Positions 1 to 8,754 of a stretch of DNA of 56,406 bases are shown here, one piece after another. A program made the position numbers and the translations under genes. A model generated the notes under the pieces. It had not been told where the DNA came from. It did no database searches and worked only from the letters and a program-made list of their open reading frames with translations. Every line of letters begins with the position of its first letter. Within the stretch, counting starts at the first letter, position 1. The DNA is from Candidatus Nanopelagicales bacterium (GTDB lineage: Bacteria; Actinomycetota; Actinomycetes; S36-B12), in NCBI GenBank assembly GCA_017854795.1, contig JAFMHB010000007.1:5682-62087 (forward strand), read 5' to 3'.

Positions 1-519
1 GATGGGCGCCATGACGCTGATAAGTCCCAGCAGACTGGAATCCTGCGGGGCAACGGCTGCAACGACACCGGTTGGTTCGGGAATACTGAAGTTGAAAAAT
101 GGTCCGGAGACAGGGTTGGTATTGCCGAGCACTTGGGAGTACTTGTCCGCCCAACCCGCGTACCAAACGACGCGATCAATTGCTTGATCGGTTTGCGCGG
201 TGGCCTTTTTATTGCTGGTTCCCTCGGCATCCTGGATGTCGTTGATGAATTGGTCTTTACGACCCTCCATTACTTCCGCGATCCGGTAGAGAACCTGCCC
301 ACGGTTGTAGGCGGAAGCCTTGGACCATGAGTTGAATCCGGTGCGGGCAGAAATAACTGCGTCGCGTGCATCTTTCTTGCTGGCCTTAGCAATATTGGCG
401 AGGAACTCACCGCGGGTATTGACCACCTCGTAGGTGCGGCCGGACTCGCTGCGGGGGAATGCTCCGCCAATGAAAAGTTTATGGGTTTTACGAACTTCAA
501 CCCGGTCGGTGCCGATCAT
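1..519 (-). CDS. aldehyde dehydrogenase family protein, second of a tandem pair (3' end outside window)
   Basis: The first 173 codons are visible; the gene runs off the left edge. Its ATG overlaps the stop of the upstream aldehyde dehydrogenase by 4 nt (ATGA), so the two are translationally coupled behind deoC. The N-terminus looks like an ALDH (KLFIGGAFPRSESGRTYEVV, then a Rossmann-type region). Where classical ALDHs have PWNFP, whose Asn forms the oxyanion hole, this one reads APQDSS. The catalytic Cys region lies outside the window. It may be a non-classical or non-catalytic partner of the first ALDH. A role in oxidising acetaldehyde from the deoC reaction is inferred from position only. 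Confidence 0.85.
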   Translation of the reverse strand, partial: MIGTDRVEVRKTHKLFIGGAFPRSESGRTYEVVNTRGEFLANIAKASKKDARDAVISARTGFNSWSKASAYNRGQVLYRIAEVMEGRKDQFINDIQDAEGTSNKKATAQTDQAIDRVVWYAGWADKYSQVLGNTNPVSGPFFNFSIPEPTGVVAAVAPQDSSLLGLISVMAPI

Positions 520-1958
520 GAACTCTCCTCGCTCGTGAGATAAGCACCCAAACCTTGGATGCCGCCTTCGCGGCCAAAGCCGGATTCCTTGTATCCACCG
601 AATGGGCTGGCCGGATCAAATCTGTTGAAGGTGTTCGCCCACACAACACCAGCGCGAACCTTGTTGGCCATGCCAAGTATTCGGCTGCCCTTCTCGGTCC
701 AGATTCCAGCACTGAGGCCGTAAGGGGTGTTGTTTGCTTTTTCAATTGCTTCGTCGGGGGTTCTGAAAGTCAGGACGCTGAGTACGGGTCCGAATATTTC
801 TTCGCGAGCAATCCGGTGCGCCTGGGTGACATTGGTGAATACCGTTGGGGCAAACCAAAACCCCTTCGCAGGGAGCACACAGTCAGGGCTCCACCGCTGC
901 GCGCCTTCGTCCTCACCGCTTTGTGTGAGGTCAATGATTCGGTTGAGTTGCTCGCGTGAGTTGATAGCTCCAATGTCGGTGTTTTTGTCCAGTGGGTCAC
1001 CCAAGCGCAGGGTTTGAAGTCGGCGCTTGAGGGATTCAATTGTTTGCTCGGCAATACTCTCCTGCAAAAGCAGGCGACTTCCAGCGCAGCAGACGTGACC
1101 CTGATTGAAGTAGATCCCGTTGACAATCCCTTCGACCGCTTGATCAATTGGGGCGTCATCGAAAACAATATTTGCCGCTTTGCCACCTAATTCCAGTGTT
1201 AAACGTTTACTGCTTCCGGCTATCTGTCGTTGGATCGCTTGACCCACCGCGGTACTACCGGTGAAAGCGATCTTGTTGACATCGGGGTGCTCAACGAGCA
1301 TGCGCCCCGTTTCACCGTCACCGGTAAGAATGTTGACCACACCTGGGGGTAGGTCAGCCTGCTGGCAAATCTCGGCAAAGAGCAGCGCGGTCAGGGGAGT
1401 GGTTTCCGCTGGTTTGAGAACCACGGTGTTTCCGGTGGCTAATGCTGGCGCGATCTTCCAGGCCAACATGAGGAGTGGGAAATTCCACGGAATGATCTGG
1501 GCTGCGACACCGAGCGACTGGGGGTTACTGCCAAACCCGGCGAACTCAAGTTTGTCGGCCCAACCTGCGTGGTAGAAAAAGTGTGCGGCAGCGATGGGAA
1601 CGTCAACATCACGGCTTTCCCTAATTGGCTTGCCGTTGTCCATCGTTTCAAGAACAGCGAATTCACGTGCACGCTCTTGAATGAGGCGAGCAATGCGGAA
1701 AAGGTACTTGCCCCGATCTCGACCAGGCATTTTTGACCACGACTTGTCGTAGGCCCGGCGCGCTGCCCTCACCGCTGCATCAACGTCTTCTTGGTTGGCT
1801 TGCGCGATTTCGGCGAGGACTTCCTCGGTTGCCGGGTTGATTGTTTTAAACGGGGTGCCATGTCCGGGGGTGAACTCACCGTTGATGAATAGGCCGTTAG
1901 AACTTTTTATGTTGACAATTGAGGTGGACTCCGGTGCCGGAGCGTACTGGAAACTCAT
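516..1958 (-). CDS. NAD(P)-dependent aldehyde dehydrogenase
   Basis: 480 residues, full length for the family. The oxyanion motif IIPWNFP is at about 155-161, the general base is Glu256 in LELGGK, and the catalytic Cys is Cys290 in NQGHVCCAGSR. EEIFGPV and the C-terminal PFGGYKESGFGREGG are also present. It oxidises an aldehyde to the acid with NAD(P)+ in the cytoplasm. It starts 25 bp after the deoC stop and overlaps the next ALDH by 4 nt, which suggests that it removes the acetaldehyde made by deoxyribose-phosphate aldolase (inference). A weak purine-rich stretch precedes the ATG. The exact substrate cannot be read from the sequence. Confidence 0.93.
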   Translation of the reverse strand: MSFQYAPAPESTSIVNIKSSNGLFINGEFTPGHGTPFKTINPATEEVLAEIAQANQEDVDAAVRAARRAYDKSWSKMPGRDRGKYLFRIARLIQERAREFAVLETMDNGKPIRESRDVDVPIAAAHFFYHAGWADKLEFAGFGSNPQSLGVAAQIIPWNFPLLMLAWKIAPALATGNTVVLKPAETTPLTALLFAEICQQADLPPGVVNILTGDGETGRMLVEHPDVNKIAFTGSTAVGQAIQRQIAGSSKRLTLELGGKAANIVFDDAPIDQAVEGIVNGIYFNQGHVCCAGSRLLLQESIAEQTIESLKRRLQTLRLGDPLDKNTDIGAINSREQLNRIIDLTQSGEDEGAQRWSPDCVLPAKGFWFAPTVFTNVTQAHRIAREEIFGPVLSVLTFRTPDEAIEKANNTPYGLSAGIWTEKGSRILGMANKVRAGVVWANTFNRFDPASPFGGYKESGFGREGGIQGLGAYLTSEESS

Positions 1959-1983
1959 GGGTGTCTTCTTTCGCTCTCGTCGT

Positions 1984-2919
1984 CTAATCGATTGTGACGT
2001 AGTCGGGGCCGGAGTAGTGGCCGGTGATCATCTTTTGTCTTTGTAAAAGTAGGTCATTAAGCAAGGTGGAAGCACCGAAACGGAATAGGTCCGGGGTGAG
2101 CCATGCGTCCCCAACGCTTTCATTGACGAGCACGAGGTATTTGATTGCGTCCTTACTCGTTTTGATTCCACCGGCCGCTTTCACGCCGATTCTGATATTG
2201 GTTTCTTGGTAGTAATCCCGTACCGCTTCCAACATGACCAGCGTCACCGGGAGGGTAGCCGCGGGAGTCACTTTCCCGGTGCTGGTTTTGATGAAGTCGG
2301 CGCCGGCTTTCATGGCCAACCAACTTGCCTTGCGAACATTGTCGAGGGTCTTGAGTTCACCAGTTTCCAAGATCACCTTAAGGTGAGCCGTTCCACATGC
2401 TTGCTTGACCGCAACGATTTCGTCGAAGACTTTGCCGTAATTCCCGCAGAGAAACGCGCCGCGGTCAATCACCATGTCAATTTCGTCGGCGCCTGCATCA
2501 ACCGCTTCCTTTGTGTCGGCGAGCTTGACGTTAAGGGAGGCCCGACCGCTAGGGAATGCCGTTGCAACCGCTGCGACGTGGAGCCGGTCACCTACCACTT
2601 CGCGAGCTGCGTACACGAGGTCGCCATAGACACACACGGCGGCAACACTGGGAGTGCTTGGATCGGTGGGATCGGGGTGCAGGGCTTTTGCGGACATCGC
2701 CGTGACTTTGCCGGGGGTGTCCGCGCCTTCCAGGGTGGTCAGATCCACCATGGATATGGCCATGTCAATTGCCCAGATCTTGGATTCTTTTTTAATTGAG
2801 CGGGTTCCCAACGCTGCTGCACGTGCCTCTGCGCCCACTTGATCGATACCGGGCAAACCTGCCAGAAATGAATGCAGCCCTTTATAGGATGCCGGTGTTT
2901 GCGGATTGAAAGAGGACAC
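1984..2919 (-). CDS. deoC: deoxyribose-phosphate aldolase
   Basis: 311 residues. It cleaves 2-deoxyribose-5-phosphate to glyceraldehyde-3-phosphate and acetaldehyde. The Schiff-base Lys is Lys211 in DFIKTSTGK, the proton-relay Lys is Lys247 in IGVKAAGG, and the acidic partner is Asp148 in DEIDMV, so the active site is complete. The N-terminal ~50 residues extend beyond the short E. coli type and resemble the longer actinobacterial/animal form. The start is a GTG with no Shine-Dalgarno; a TAGAGT hexamer lies exactly 6 nt before it, which suggests a leaderless mRNA. It heads the run deoC-ALDH-ALDH. With the mutase and phosphorylase further upstream on the same strand it forms a deoxynucleoside catabolic set. 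Confidence 0.96.
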   Translation of the reverse strand: MSSFNPQTPASYKGLHSFLAGLPGIDQVGAEARAAALGTRSIKKESKIWAIDMAISMVDLTTLEGADTPGKVTAMSAKALHPDPTDPSTPSVAAVCVYGDLVYAAREVVGDRLHVAAVATAFPSGRASLNVKLADTKEAVDAGADEIDMVIDRGAFLCGNYGKVFDEIVAVKQACGTAHLKVILETGELKTLDNVRKASWLAMKAGADFIKTSTGKVTPAATLPVTLVMLEAVRDYYQETNIRIGVKAAGGIKTSKDAIKYLVLVNESVGDAWLTPDLFRFGASTLLNDLLLQRQKMITGHYSGPDYVTID

Positions 2920-2925
2920 GCACCC

Positions 2926-2931
2926 ACTCTA
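2926..2931 (-). promoter_or_regulatory. candidate -10 of a leaderless deoC promoter
   Basis: TAGAGT, then a 6-nt spacer, then the GTG start. The spacing puts the transcription start on or next to the start codon. No clear -35 is visible. Confidence 0.5.
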
Positions 2932-2984
2932 GACTGTAAGGAATTCGACTTCCTCTCTTAATGGATCTCACAGAGTCGGTGCAG

Positions 2985-3254
2985 CTATCGGTAAATTGCT
3001 CTGCGGTGACCTATACGAACAATGAGAACGAGGAAGACTTCGTCCTCGAAATGAGCAATCAACCGGAAATCACCCACCCGAAATCGCCATAAGCCAGCAA
3101 ACGCTTCGCCAGCAAGTGGCTCGGCGAAAGACCTGGGATCAGTGCTGGGCTCGACTCTTTCAGAAAGAAAGCGGAGAATTCGCTCCCGCGCGGGACGCTC
3201 TAGTCGCTGGAATTCTTTGAGAGCTCGACTTTCGAACTCAATCCGCCAGACCAT
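2985..3254 (-). CDS. RelE/ParE-family toxin
   Basis: 89 residues, typical for a RelE-superfamily mRNA interferase. The N-terminal helices (ALKEFQRLERPARERILRFL) are followed by a basic strand block (GLWRFRVGDFRLIAHFED) and end in VRIGHRRAIYR, which matches the RelE C-terminal pattern. Family toxins cleave mRNA at the ribosome or, in the ParE branch, poison gyrase; the RIGHRRxIY ending favours RelE. It overlaps the antitoxin gene upstream by 17 nt, so the two are co-translated from the promoter at the palindrome near 3503-3532. The pair sits between deoC and the mutase on the same strand, like an acquired cassette. Confidence 0.88.
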   Translation of the reverse strand: MVWRIEFESRALKEFQRLERPARERILRFLSERVEPSTDPRSFAEPLAGEAFAGLWRFRVGDFRLIAHFEDEVFLVLIVRIGHRRAIYR

Positions 3255-3468
3255 GTTCCGCCATAACTGTAGCTAGATCGACAGAACCAGAAAAACCGCG
3301 CCGAACATCGCTGAGTCTTATCTGAGCGAGATAGGCATCCTCGAGATCGTCTATTGTCTCATTCAATGCTTCTAATACGTAATATGACTTGGAGCGACCT
3401 GTCTGGTTGGCTAGTTCCTCTAATCGGGCGGCTAACTGATCGGGCAGCCGGACGGATAATGCGGTCAT
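3238..3468 (-). CDS. ribbon-helix-helix antitoxin (RelB-like)
   Basis: 76 residues. The N-terminal TALSVRLPDQLAARLEELA followed by TGRSKSYYVLEALNETI is a textbook ribbon-helix-helix DNA-binding fold. The C-terminal half, rich in Asp and Glu, would wrap the toxin. It binds and neutralises the RelE-like partner encoded just downstream (17-nt overlap) and should repress its own promoter. The ATG has a good ribosome-binding site (AGGAG, 6-7 nt upstream). A perfect 13-bp inverted repeat lies 35 bp upstream, over the likely promoter. Confidence 0.88.
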   Translation of the reverse strand: MTALSVRLPDQLAARLEELANQTGRSKSYYVLEALNETIDDLEDAYLAQIRLSDVRRGFSGSVDLATVMAEHGLAD

Positions 3469-3502
3469 GGATACTCCTCGCGTTTAGTCAGGATCTCAGT
3501 GT

Positions 3503-3532
3503 ATCACGTGTATTATGCGTAATACACGTGAT
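3503..3532. promoter_or_regulatory. palindromic operator/promoter of the toxin-antitoxin pair
   Basis: A perfect inverted repeat: arm ATCACGTGTATTA (3503-3515), 4-nt spacer TGCG, arm TAATACACGTGAT (3520-3532). On the minus strand TTTACA, 16 nt, TAATAC reads as -35/-10 and overlaps the palindrome, so RHH antitoxin binding would block RNA polymerase. Each arm contains CACGTG. Confidence 0.8.
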
Positions 3533-3548
3533 GTAAACTTTCGCAAGA

Positions 3549-5234
3549 TCAATTGAGCCAGGTTCGCGCAACCGAGGTCATGGCCGCGATCCGCTCACTG
3601 GCCTGGGCGCGGCTGCCGGCGAGTTGGTCAGGATTAGCAACGGGGATAACACTTTGCAGGTAAACCTTCACTTTGGGTTCAGTTCCACTGGGTCGCACGA
3701 TCACCCGCCCGCCTCCTTCTAGGTTAAACAACAGGCCATCGGTTGGCGGGAGAGTTGAGGTACCAATTGCAAGGTCGACAAATTCGGTGACGGTGGCTCC
3801 AGCAATCTGCGTTGGGGGAGTCGCGCGCAGGCGTTGCATAATTTCCGGGATCACCGAGAGGTCGCTCACCCTGACGGAGACTTGGTCGGTTGCATAGACA
3901 CCGACCTGCATTGCAATACGATCAAGTTCACTTTGCAGGGTTTGTCCCTGCGCTTTTAGGTGGGCTGCAAGTTCCATGACTTTTAGGGCAGCAGAGAGTC
4001 CGTCTTTGTCTTTGACGAATTGCGGATCAACGCAGTAGCCCAGGGCTTCTTCATAACCGAAGATCAAGTTAGGGATTGGGCCAATCCACTTAAAACCGGT
4101 CAAGGTTTGTTGGTAGTCAAAACCGGCATCTTCAGCAATTGCTTTGAGCACTGTTGAGGAAACAACCGACTGCGCCATGACTCCTGATGCATGTGGTTGC
4201 CGTTGCGCGATCCATGATGCGAGCAGGGCGCCGACTTCGTCACCGTGAAGCATGCGCCAACTGGATTTGTCTTCCTTGGTGGGGTTGGTGGGGATTGCGA
4301 CCGCACAGCGATCAGCGTCGGGATCATTGGCGATCACCAGATCAGCACTATTGGCTATTGCCGTTTCAATGGATAGATCAATTGCCCCGGGTTCTTCAGG
4401 GTTGGGGAAAGCGACAGTGGGGAAAGCGGGATCGGGCTCAAATTGTTGGACAACTTTGATGGGTTCGGGAAAGCCAGCTTGTGCGACAAGTTCCATGAAT
4501 AACTTTCCACCGACTCCGTGCATTGCCGTGTAAACGGTCTTTAGCTCTGTGTTGCTGCTGATTTCTTTGTCCACCAATTGCGCGGTGTGATCGAGATAGG
4601 CCGCTTCGGTGGTGGGATCAAGACTGGTCCAAGTGTCGCCGTGGGGTAGATCACGAACAGGGCCTTCGTTCGTGGCTTCGGTGATGAAGTGGGCAATTCG
4701 TGTGTCGGCTGGAGGAATTATCTGTGCGCCGTTACCCAAATAGACCTTGTAGCCGTTGTCCTGTGGTGGGTTGTGACTTGCGGTCACCATGACGCCGGCA
4801 TCAGCGCCGAGGTGTCTAATGGCAAATGCCAGAACAGGGGTTGGGACCGTGTGGGGGAAGAGCAAGGGGTGAATACCTACACCGCTGAGGATTTGCGCGG
4901 TGATTTTTGCGAAGAGTTCCGAGTTGTGGCGGGCGTCAAAGCCGATCACAACGCTGATCTCCTTTTGGTTTGGATTGTCGTTGTTGAGGTACCTGGCAAG
5001 ACCGGAGGCTGCGCGGGCAACAACCACCAGGTTCATGCGATTAGGTCCGGGTCCTAATTTTCCGCGCAGTCCCGCAGTGCCGAATTGCAGTGTTCCGTTG
5101 AAACAGTCATGGAGTTCGGCGATCGCAAGTGGATCCATCGCTCCGGCGCGTTCAATGAGTACGCGTAGTTCGTGTTGGGTTTCTTCATGGGGATCACTCG
5201 CTAGCCAATCCCGTGCCTGCGAAATAACATTCAT
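3549..5234 (-). CDS. phosphopentomutase/phosphomannomutase (PmmB-type alpha-D-phosphohexomutase)
   Basis: 561 residues, the long form of the family. The catalytic phosphoserine is Ser153 in VTASHNPPQDNGYKVY. The metal loop is DPDADR, the sugar-binding region contains FGYEEALGY, and the C-terminal phosphate loop is RPSGTEPKVKVY. It moves a phosphate between C1 and C5/C6 of a sugar. Coupling to purine nucleoside phosphorylase (20 bp upstream, same strand) and the nearby deoC suggests that it converts (deoxy)ribose-1-phosphate to the 5-phosphate here. The mycobacterial counterpart next to deoD is called pmmB. A second, shorter mutase at 45.8 kb probably serves mannose metabolism. Confidence 0.93.
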   Translation of the reverse strand: MNVISQARDWLASDPHEETQHELRVLIERAGAMDPLAIAELHDCFNGTLQFGTAGLRGKLGPGPNRMNLVVVARAASGLARYLNNDNPNQKEISVVIGFDARHNSELFAKITAQILSGVGIHPLLFPHTVPTPVLAFAIRHLGADAGVMVTASHNPPQDNGYKVYLGNGAQIIPPADTRIAHFITEATNEGPVRDLPHGDTWTSLDPTTEAAYLDHTAQLVDKEISSNTELKTVYTAMHGVGGKLFMELVAQAGFPEPIKVVQQFEPDPAFPTVAFPNPEEPGAIDLSIETAIANSADLVIANDPDADRCAVAIPTNPTKEDKSSWRMLHGDEVGALLASWIAQRQPHASGVMAQSVVSSTVLKAIAEDAGFDYQQTLTGFKWIGPIPNLIFGYEEALGYCVDPQFVKDKDGLSAALKVMELAAHLKAQGQTLQSELDRIAMQVGVYATDQVSVRVSDLSVIPEIMQRLRATPPTQIAGATVTEFVDLAIGTSTLPPTDGLLFNLEGGGRVIVRPSGTEPKVKVYLQSVIPVANPDQLAGSRAQASERIAAMTSVARTWLN

Positions 5235-5254
5235 GTTTCGTTGCGCCCTCTGAT

Positions 5255-6082
5255 CTAAATCTTGGCAATTATTTTTGCGAGAAGGTCACCCATGCGCACG
5301 GCTGCGTCTTTGCCCGCTTGGAGGACTTCCTCGTGATTGAGGGGTTCGCCACTCATGCCGGCGGCAAGGTTAGTGACCAGCGAAATTCCAAGAATCTCCA
5401 TGCCCAGTGATCGAGCAACGATCGCTTCCAGGGCGGTACTCATGCCGACCAGGGTGCCCCCCATGTTGCGAACCATGGTTATTTCCGCTGGAGTTTCATA
5501 CATCGGGCCAGGAAATTGAACGTAGACACCTTCGTGCAGGGCTGGCTCAACCTCGTGGCACATTGCGCGCAAACGAGACGAGTACAAATCGGTGAGGTCA
5601 ACGAAGTGGGCGCCGTGCAGCGGTGAGTTGCCGGTGAAGTTGATCTGGTCTTTGATCAGGACGGGTGTCCCGGGAGACCACTCGGGGTTGAGGCCGCCAC
5701 AACCGTTCGTGAGAATCATGGTGCCACAACCGGCGGCAGCGGCGGTGCGAACAAGATGGGTAACCGCGTCTACGCCTTTTCCTTCGTAGAAATGTGTTCG
5801 CCCCAGAAAAACAAGCACACGCTTACCGTTGATCTCAACACTACGAATTTTCCCCGCATGGCCGGCAACGCCGGGTGCGCTGAAATGGGGCACTTCGGTG
5901 ACACTGAACTCGGCGACGTGAGTGCCGATCATCTCGGCGGCAGGAACCCAACCTGAACCCAGCACAATCGCAATATCGTGTTTGTCGCTGCCACTGAGTA
6001 TTGCGATGGCAGCAGCAGACTCACGTGCCGCAGTATTGAGGAGATCGGTCTCGGGATTAACCGGTGTGTTTATTGAGTTCAC
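5255..6082 (-). CDS. punA: purine nucleoside phosphorylase
   Basis: 275 residues, the trimeric PNP class. Motifs seen: VLGSGWVPAAEM near the N-terminus (phosphate loop), LGRTHFYEGKG, MYETPAEI, GMSTALEA and TNLAAG, whose Asn is the usual purine-base contact. It phosphorolyses (deoxy)inosine and (deoxy)guanosine to base and sugar-1-phosphate; the mutase immediately downstream would use the product. The start is a GTG without a Shine-Dalgarno, and TAGATT ends 6 nt before it (leaderless signature). It probably heads the punA-pmm unit. Confidence 0.94.
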   Translation of the reverse strand: MNSINTPVNPETDLLNTAARESAAAIAILSGSDKHDIAIVLGSGWVPAAEMIGTHVAEFSVTEVPHFSAPGVAGHAGKIRSVEINGKRVLVFLGRTHFYEGKGVDAVTHLVRTAAAAGCGTMILTNGCGGLNPEWSPGTPVLIKDQINFTGNSPLHGAHFVDLTDLYSSRLRAMCHEVEPALHEGVYVQFPGPMYETPAEITMVRNMGGTLVGMSTALEAIVARSLGMEILGISLVTNLAAGMSGEPLNHEEVLQAGKDAAVRMGDLLAKIIAKI

Positions 6083-6088
6083 CAGATG

Positions 6089-6094
6089 AATCTA
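6089..6094 (-). promoter_or_regulatory. candidate -10 of a leaderless punA promoter
   Basis: TAGATT, 6-nt spacer, GTG start, no Shine-Dalgarno. Same geometry as deoC. Confidence 0.5.
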
Positions 6095-6123
6095 GTGCCT
6101 AGTGGCAAACCGCACGTGCGCGA

Positions 6124-7875
6124 TCAGGCAATAATCTCGCAAAGAACAGTCCCCGTGGGAACAGTTGTTCCCACTTCGGCGCTGAGTTTGGTGATCGTGC
6201 CTGCTTTGTGCGCGGTGAGTGGCTGCTCCATCTTCATTGCCTCCAACACCACGATCAAATCTCCCGCTTCAACCACTTGACCCTCGGCGACATCGATCTT
6301 CACAATTGTTCCCTGCATGGGTGCAACGAGTGAATCACCGGAAGTGTTCGCTCCCGCTTTTTTGCGTTCACGCTTTTTAGCGGTGGGTGTTGGCTCACTT
6401 GTTTGGGTTCCAAAGCCATTGGGGAGGGTGACTTCAAGGCGTTTGCCATTGACTTCAACGACCACGGCTTGACGGGGAACACTGTCTTCGAGTTCTTGAG
6501 CATCCCCTGAGTAAGCAGGGATCTCGTTATTGAACTCAGTTTCAATCCAGCGAGTGTGGACGGTGAAAGGTGAATCGGGGTCAGCCGGTGCGAAAGCTGG
6601 ATCCTCAACTACCACACGGTGGAAAGTCAGTGCCGTTGCAATTCCATCCACTGTGAATTCGGAGAGGGCGCGACGTGACCGCTGGAGAGCCTCTTGACGA
6701 TCCTTGCCAGTCACAATCAACTTCGCCAGCAGTGAATCGAAGTTTCCACCGATTACGTCACCTGCTTCAAAGCCGGTGTCAACTCGAACTCCTGGGCCGC
6801 TGGGAAGTTCCCACACTGCGAGCTTGCCTGGTGCGGGAAGGAAACCACGGCCGGGATCTTCACCGTTGATTCTGAATTCAATGCTGTGACCGCGCAGAAC
6901 GGGGTCCGGGTAGTCGATTGTCCCGCCGCGGGCAATACGGAATTGCTCGCGAACAAGGTCAATTCCGGCCACTTCTTCACTGACGGGGTGTTCTACCTGA
7001 AGCCGTGTGTTCACTTCAAGGAATGAAATGGTGCCGTCGGTGCCGATCAGGAACTCGCAGGTACCGGCGTTGTAGTAGCCGGCTTCTTTGATGATCGCTT
7101 TCGAGGACGCGTACAAGGCATCGAGTTGCTCTTGGGTGAGGAAGGGCGCTGGTGCTTCTTCTACCAACTTCTGGTGACGGCGCTGGAGTGAGCAGTCACG
7201 GGTTGAGACAACAACAACATTGCCTTCACGGTCAGCGAGTACTTGGGTTTCAACGTGTCGTGGATTGTCAAGGTAACGCTCAACGAAGCACTCACCGCGG
7301 CCGAATGCGGCTACCGCTTCACGTACCGCTGAGTCATACAACTCTGGGATTTCTTCGAGGTTACGGGCGACTTTAAGTCCGCGTCCGCCACCACCGAATG
7401 CCGCCTTGATCGCAACGGGAAGACCAAACTCTTTCGCAAAGGCAACAACTTCACTCGAATCCTTGACGGGATCGGGTGTTCCGGGTACCTGAGGTGCCCC
7501 TGCACGCTGGGCAATATGACGTGCGCTGACCTTGTCACCGAGTGAACGAATAGCGGAGGGGGGAGGGCCAATCCAAATCAAACCAGCGTCAATGACAGCT
7601 TGGGCGAAATCGGCATTTTCCGAAAGAAAACCGTAGCCTGGGTGAACCGAGTCAGCGCCAGATTCTTTCGCGGCGTTAATTACCTTGGGAATATCAAGGT
7701 AAGACTCGGCAGCGGTTGAACCACCCAATGCGAATGCGTGATCGGCGAGTCGGACGTGCAGGGCATCGCGGTCAGGATCGGCATAGACCGCAACGGACTC
7801 TATTCCCTCGTCCTTGCAGGCACGAATTACTCGAACTGCAATTTCACCACGGTTGGCGATCAAGACTCTTTTCAC
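6124..7875 (-). CDS. accA3: acyl-CoA carboxylase alpha subunit (biotin carboxylase plus BCCP)
   Basis: 583 residues from the GTG at 7875, which places [15 protein letters not shown] at the very N-terminus and has a GAAGGGAAG ribosome-binding site 4-5 nt upstream; the longer frame adds 23 unlikely residues. Domains: biotin carboxylase N-terminal domain (1-110), ATP-grasp with the Gly-rich loop [13 protein letters not shown], biotin carboxylase C-terminal domain, a linker, then the biotinyl domain with EAMKMEQPL (biotin on Lys548). It makes carboxybiotin for the beta subunit and supplies malonyl-/methylmalonyl-CoA for lipid synthesis. The order alpha-maf-epsilon-beta facing birA matches mycobacteria. 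Confidence 0.95.
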   Translation of the reverse strand: MKRVLIANRGEIAVRVIRACKDEGIESVAVYADPDRDALHVRLADHAFALGGSTAAESYLDIPKVINAAKESGADSVHPGYGFLSENADFAQAVIDAGLIWIGPPPSAIRSLGDKVSARHIAQRAGAPQVPGTPDPVKDSSEVVAFAKEFGLPVAIKAAFGGGGRGLKVARNLEEIPELYDSAVREAVAAFGRGECFVERYLDNPRHVETQVLADREGNVVVVSTRDCSLQRRHQKLVEEAPAPFLTQEQLDALYASSKAIIKEAGYYNAGTCEFLIGTDGTISFLEVNTRLQVEHPVSEEVAGIDLVREQFRIARGGTIDYPDPVLRGHSIEFRINGEDPGRGFLPAPGKLAVWELPSGPGVRVDTGFEAGDVIGGNFDSLLAKLIVTGKDRQEALQRSRRALSEFTVDGIATALTFHRVVVEDPAFAPADPDSPFTVHTRWIETEFNNEIPAYSGDAQELEDSVPRQAVVVEVNGKRLEVTLPNGFGTQTSEPTPTAKKRERKKAGANTSGDSLVAPMQGTIVKIDVAEGQVVEAGDLIVVLEAMKMEQPLTAHKAGTITKLSAEVGTTVPTGTVLCEIIA

Positions 7876-7900
7876 GTAACTTCCCTTCGATTGTTGGCTG

Positions 7901-7906
7901 ATCTTA
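7901..7906 (-). promoter_or_regulatory. candidate -10 of accA3 overlapping the maf stop codon
   Basis: TAAGAT lies 25 nt before the GTG, and its first three bases are the TAA stop of maf. This spacing leaves a short leader containing the GAAGGGAAG ribosome-binding site. Confidence 0.4.
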
Positions 7907-8539
7907 TCTGGCTTGATTCCACAGGTTTGTCCACGTGATTCCAAGCTCGGTTAACAGTTTGCGGACGGTGGGAAGTGAGATTCCGACAACGTTTGACGGG
8001 TCCCCGGTTACCCCTTGCACGAAGGCCCCACCAAGACCATCGAGAGTGAAACCACCAGCAACGGCAAGTGGTTCACCACTTTTGACGTATGCGTCCATTT
8101 CATCCTCTGTGAGTTCGCCCAGATGAACTTGGGTGCTCGCGGTTGCTTCAGCGGTATTTTGTTCCCCATGTTCATTGGTGAACGTGATGTAGTGACCGGT
8201 GTGCAAAATCCCGGTTGCGTTCATCATCTCTTGCCAGCGGGATTTTGCCTGGGCTGCGTTTTCTGGCTTGCCATAGGGCTTGCCGTTGAGTTCAAAAACG
8301 GAATCACAACCAATGACTATCGTGTTGGGTGTTAGCTCATTACTGTCGGCGAGTTCCTGGGTGACTTTTTCACATTTGGCTTGAGCGAGTGCTTGTGCAA
8401 TTTCACTCGGGGTCGAGGATCCCATGTTGGCTTCAATGGTCTCTTCATCGACGTTACTCACACGAACAATCGGGTTAATGCCAGCGTTGGTCAAGGTGGC
8501 CAGACGTGCGGGAGAGGCCGAAGCCAAAATGAGTTGCAT
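7904..8539 (-). CDS. maf: Maf-family nucleoside triphosphate pyrophosphatase
   Basis: 211 residues. The N-terminal [14 protein letters not shown] is the Maf signature. [17 protein letters not shown] holds the conserved Asp and the Lys/Pro loop, and [30 protein letters not shown] is the conserved C-terminal block. Family members hydrolyse non-canonical or damaged NTPs to NMP and pyrophosphate and affect septum formation. It lies between the epsilon subunit (8 nt upstream) and accA3 (28 nt downstream); AAGGG precedes the ATG. The association with carboxylase genes is conserved in actinobacteria. Confidence 0.94.
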   Translation of the reverse strand: MQLILASASPARLATLTNAGINPIVRVSNVDEETIEANMGSSTPSEIAQALAQAKCEKVTQELADSNELTPNTIVIGCDSVFELNGKPYGKPENAAQAKSRWQEMMNATGILHTGHYITFTNEHGEQNTAEATASTQVHLGELTEDEMDAYVKSGEPLAVAGGFTLDGLGGAFVQGVTGDPSNVVGISLPTVRKLLTELGITWTNLWNQAR

Positions 8540-8547
8540 GCGTTCCC

Positions 8548-8754
8548 TTATTGAGCCAGACCCGATGCGCGCCAGGCGCCGGGTCCAGGAGTGGGAAAAC
8601 TGCGCATCACGGCAGCCCGGTCACTCCATACGTGGATCGCTGCGGGTTCGCTCGTTTGCGCATTGCCCTGTAGTGCGGCGAATACGGCGAGAAGTGTTGC
8701 AATGTCTTCTGGGCTTGCATCCCCTCGGATTACCTGAAGGTGTGGGGCGGTCAC
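8548..8754 (-). CDS. accE: acyl-CoA carboxylase epsilon subunit
   Basis: 68 residues, start GTG overlapping the accD stop by 4 nt (GTGA). The pattern [20 protein letters not shown] near the N-terminus and WRASGLAQ at the C-terminus is the actinobacterial epsilon subunit. That small, divergent protein stabilises the alpha-beta carboxylase complex. Identification rests on these blocks and on position directly after accD; similarity within the family is always low. Confidence 0.85.
   Translation of the reverse strand: MTAPHLQVIRGDASPEDIATLLAVFAALQGNAQTSEPAAIHVWSDRAAVMRSFPTPGPGAWRASGLAQ

Noticed and set aside
2206-2799. 197-codon open frame on the plus strand
   Set aside because: Antisense to deoC, whose active-site motifs are complete on the minus strand; no family features in the plus-strand translation.
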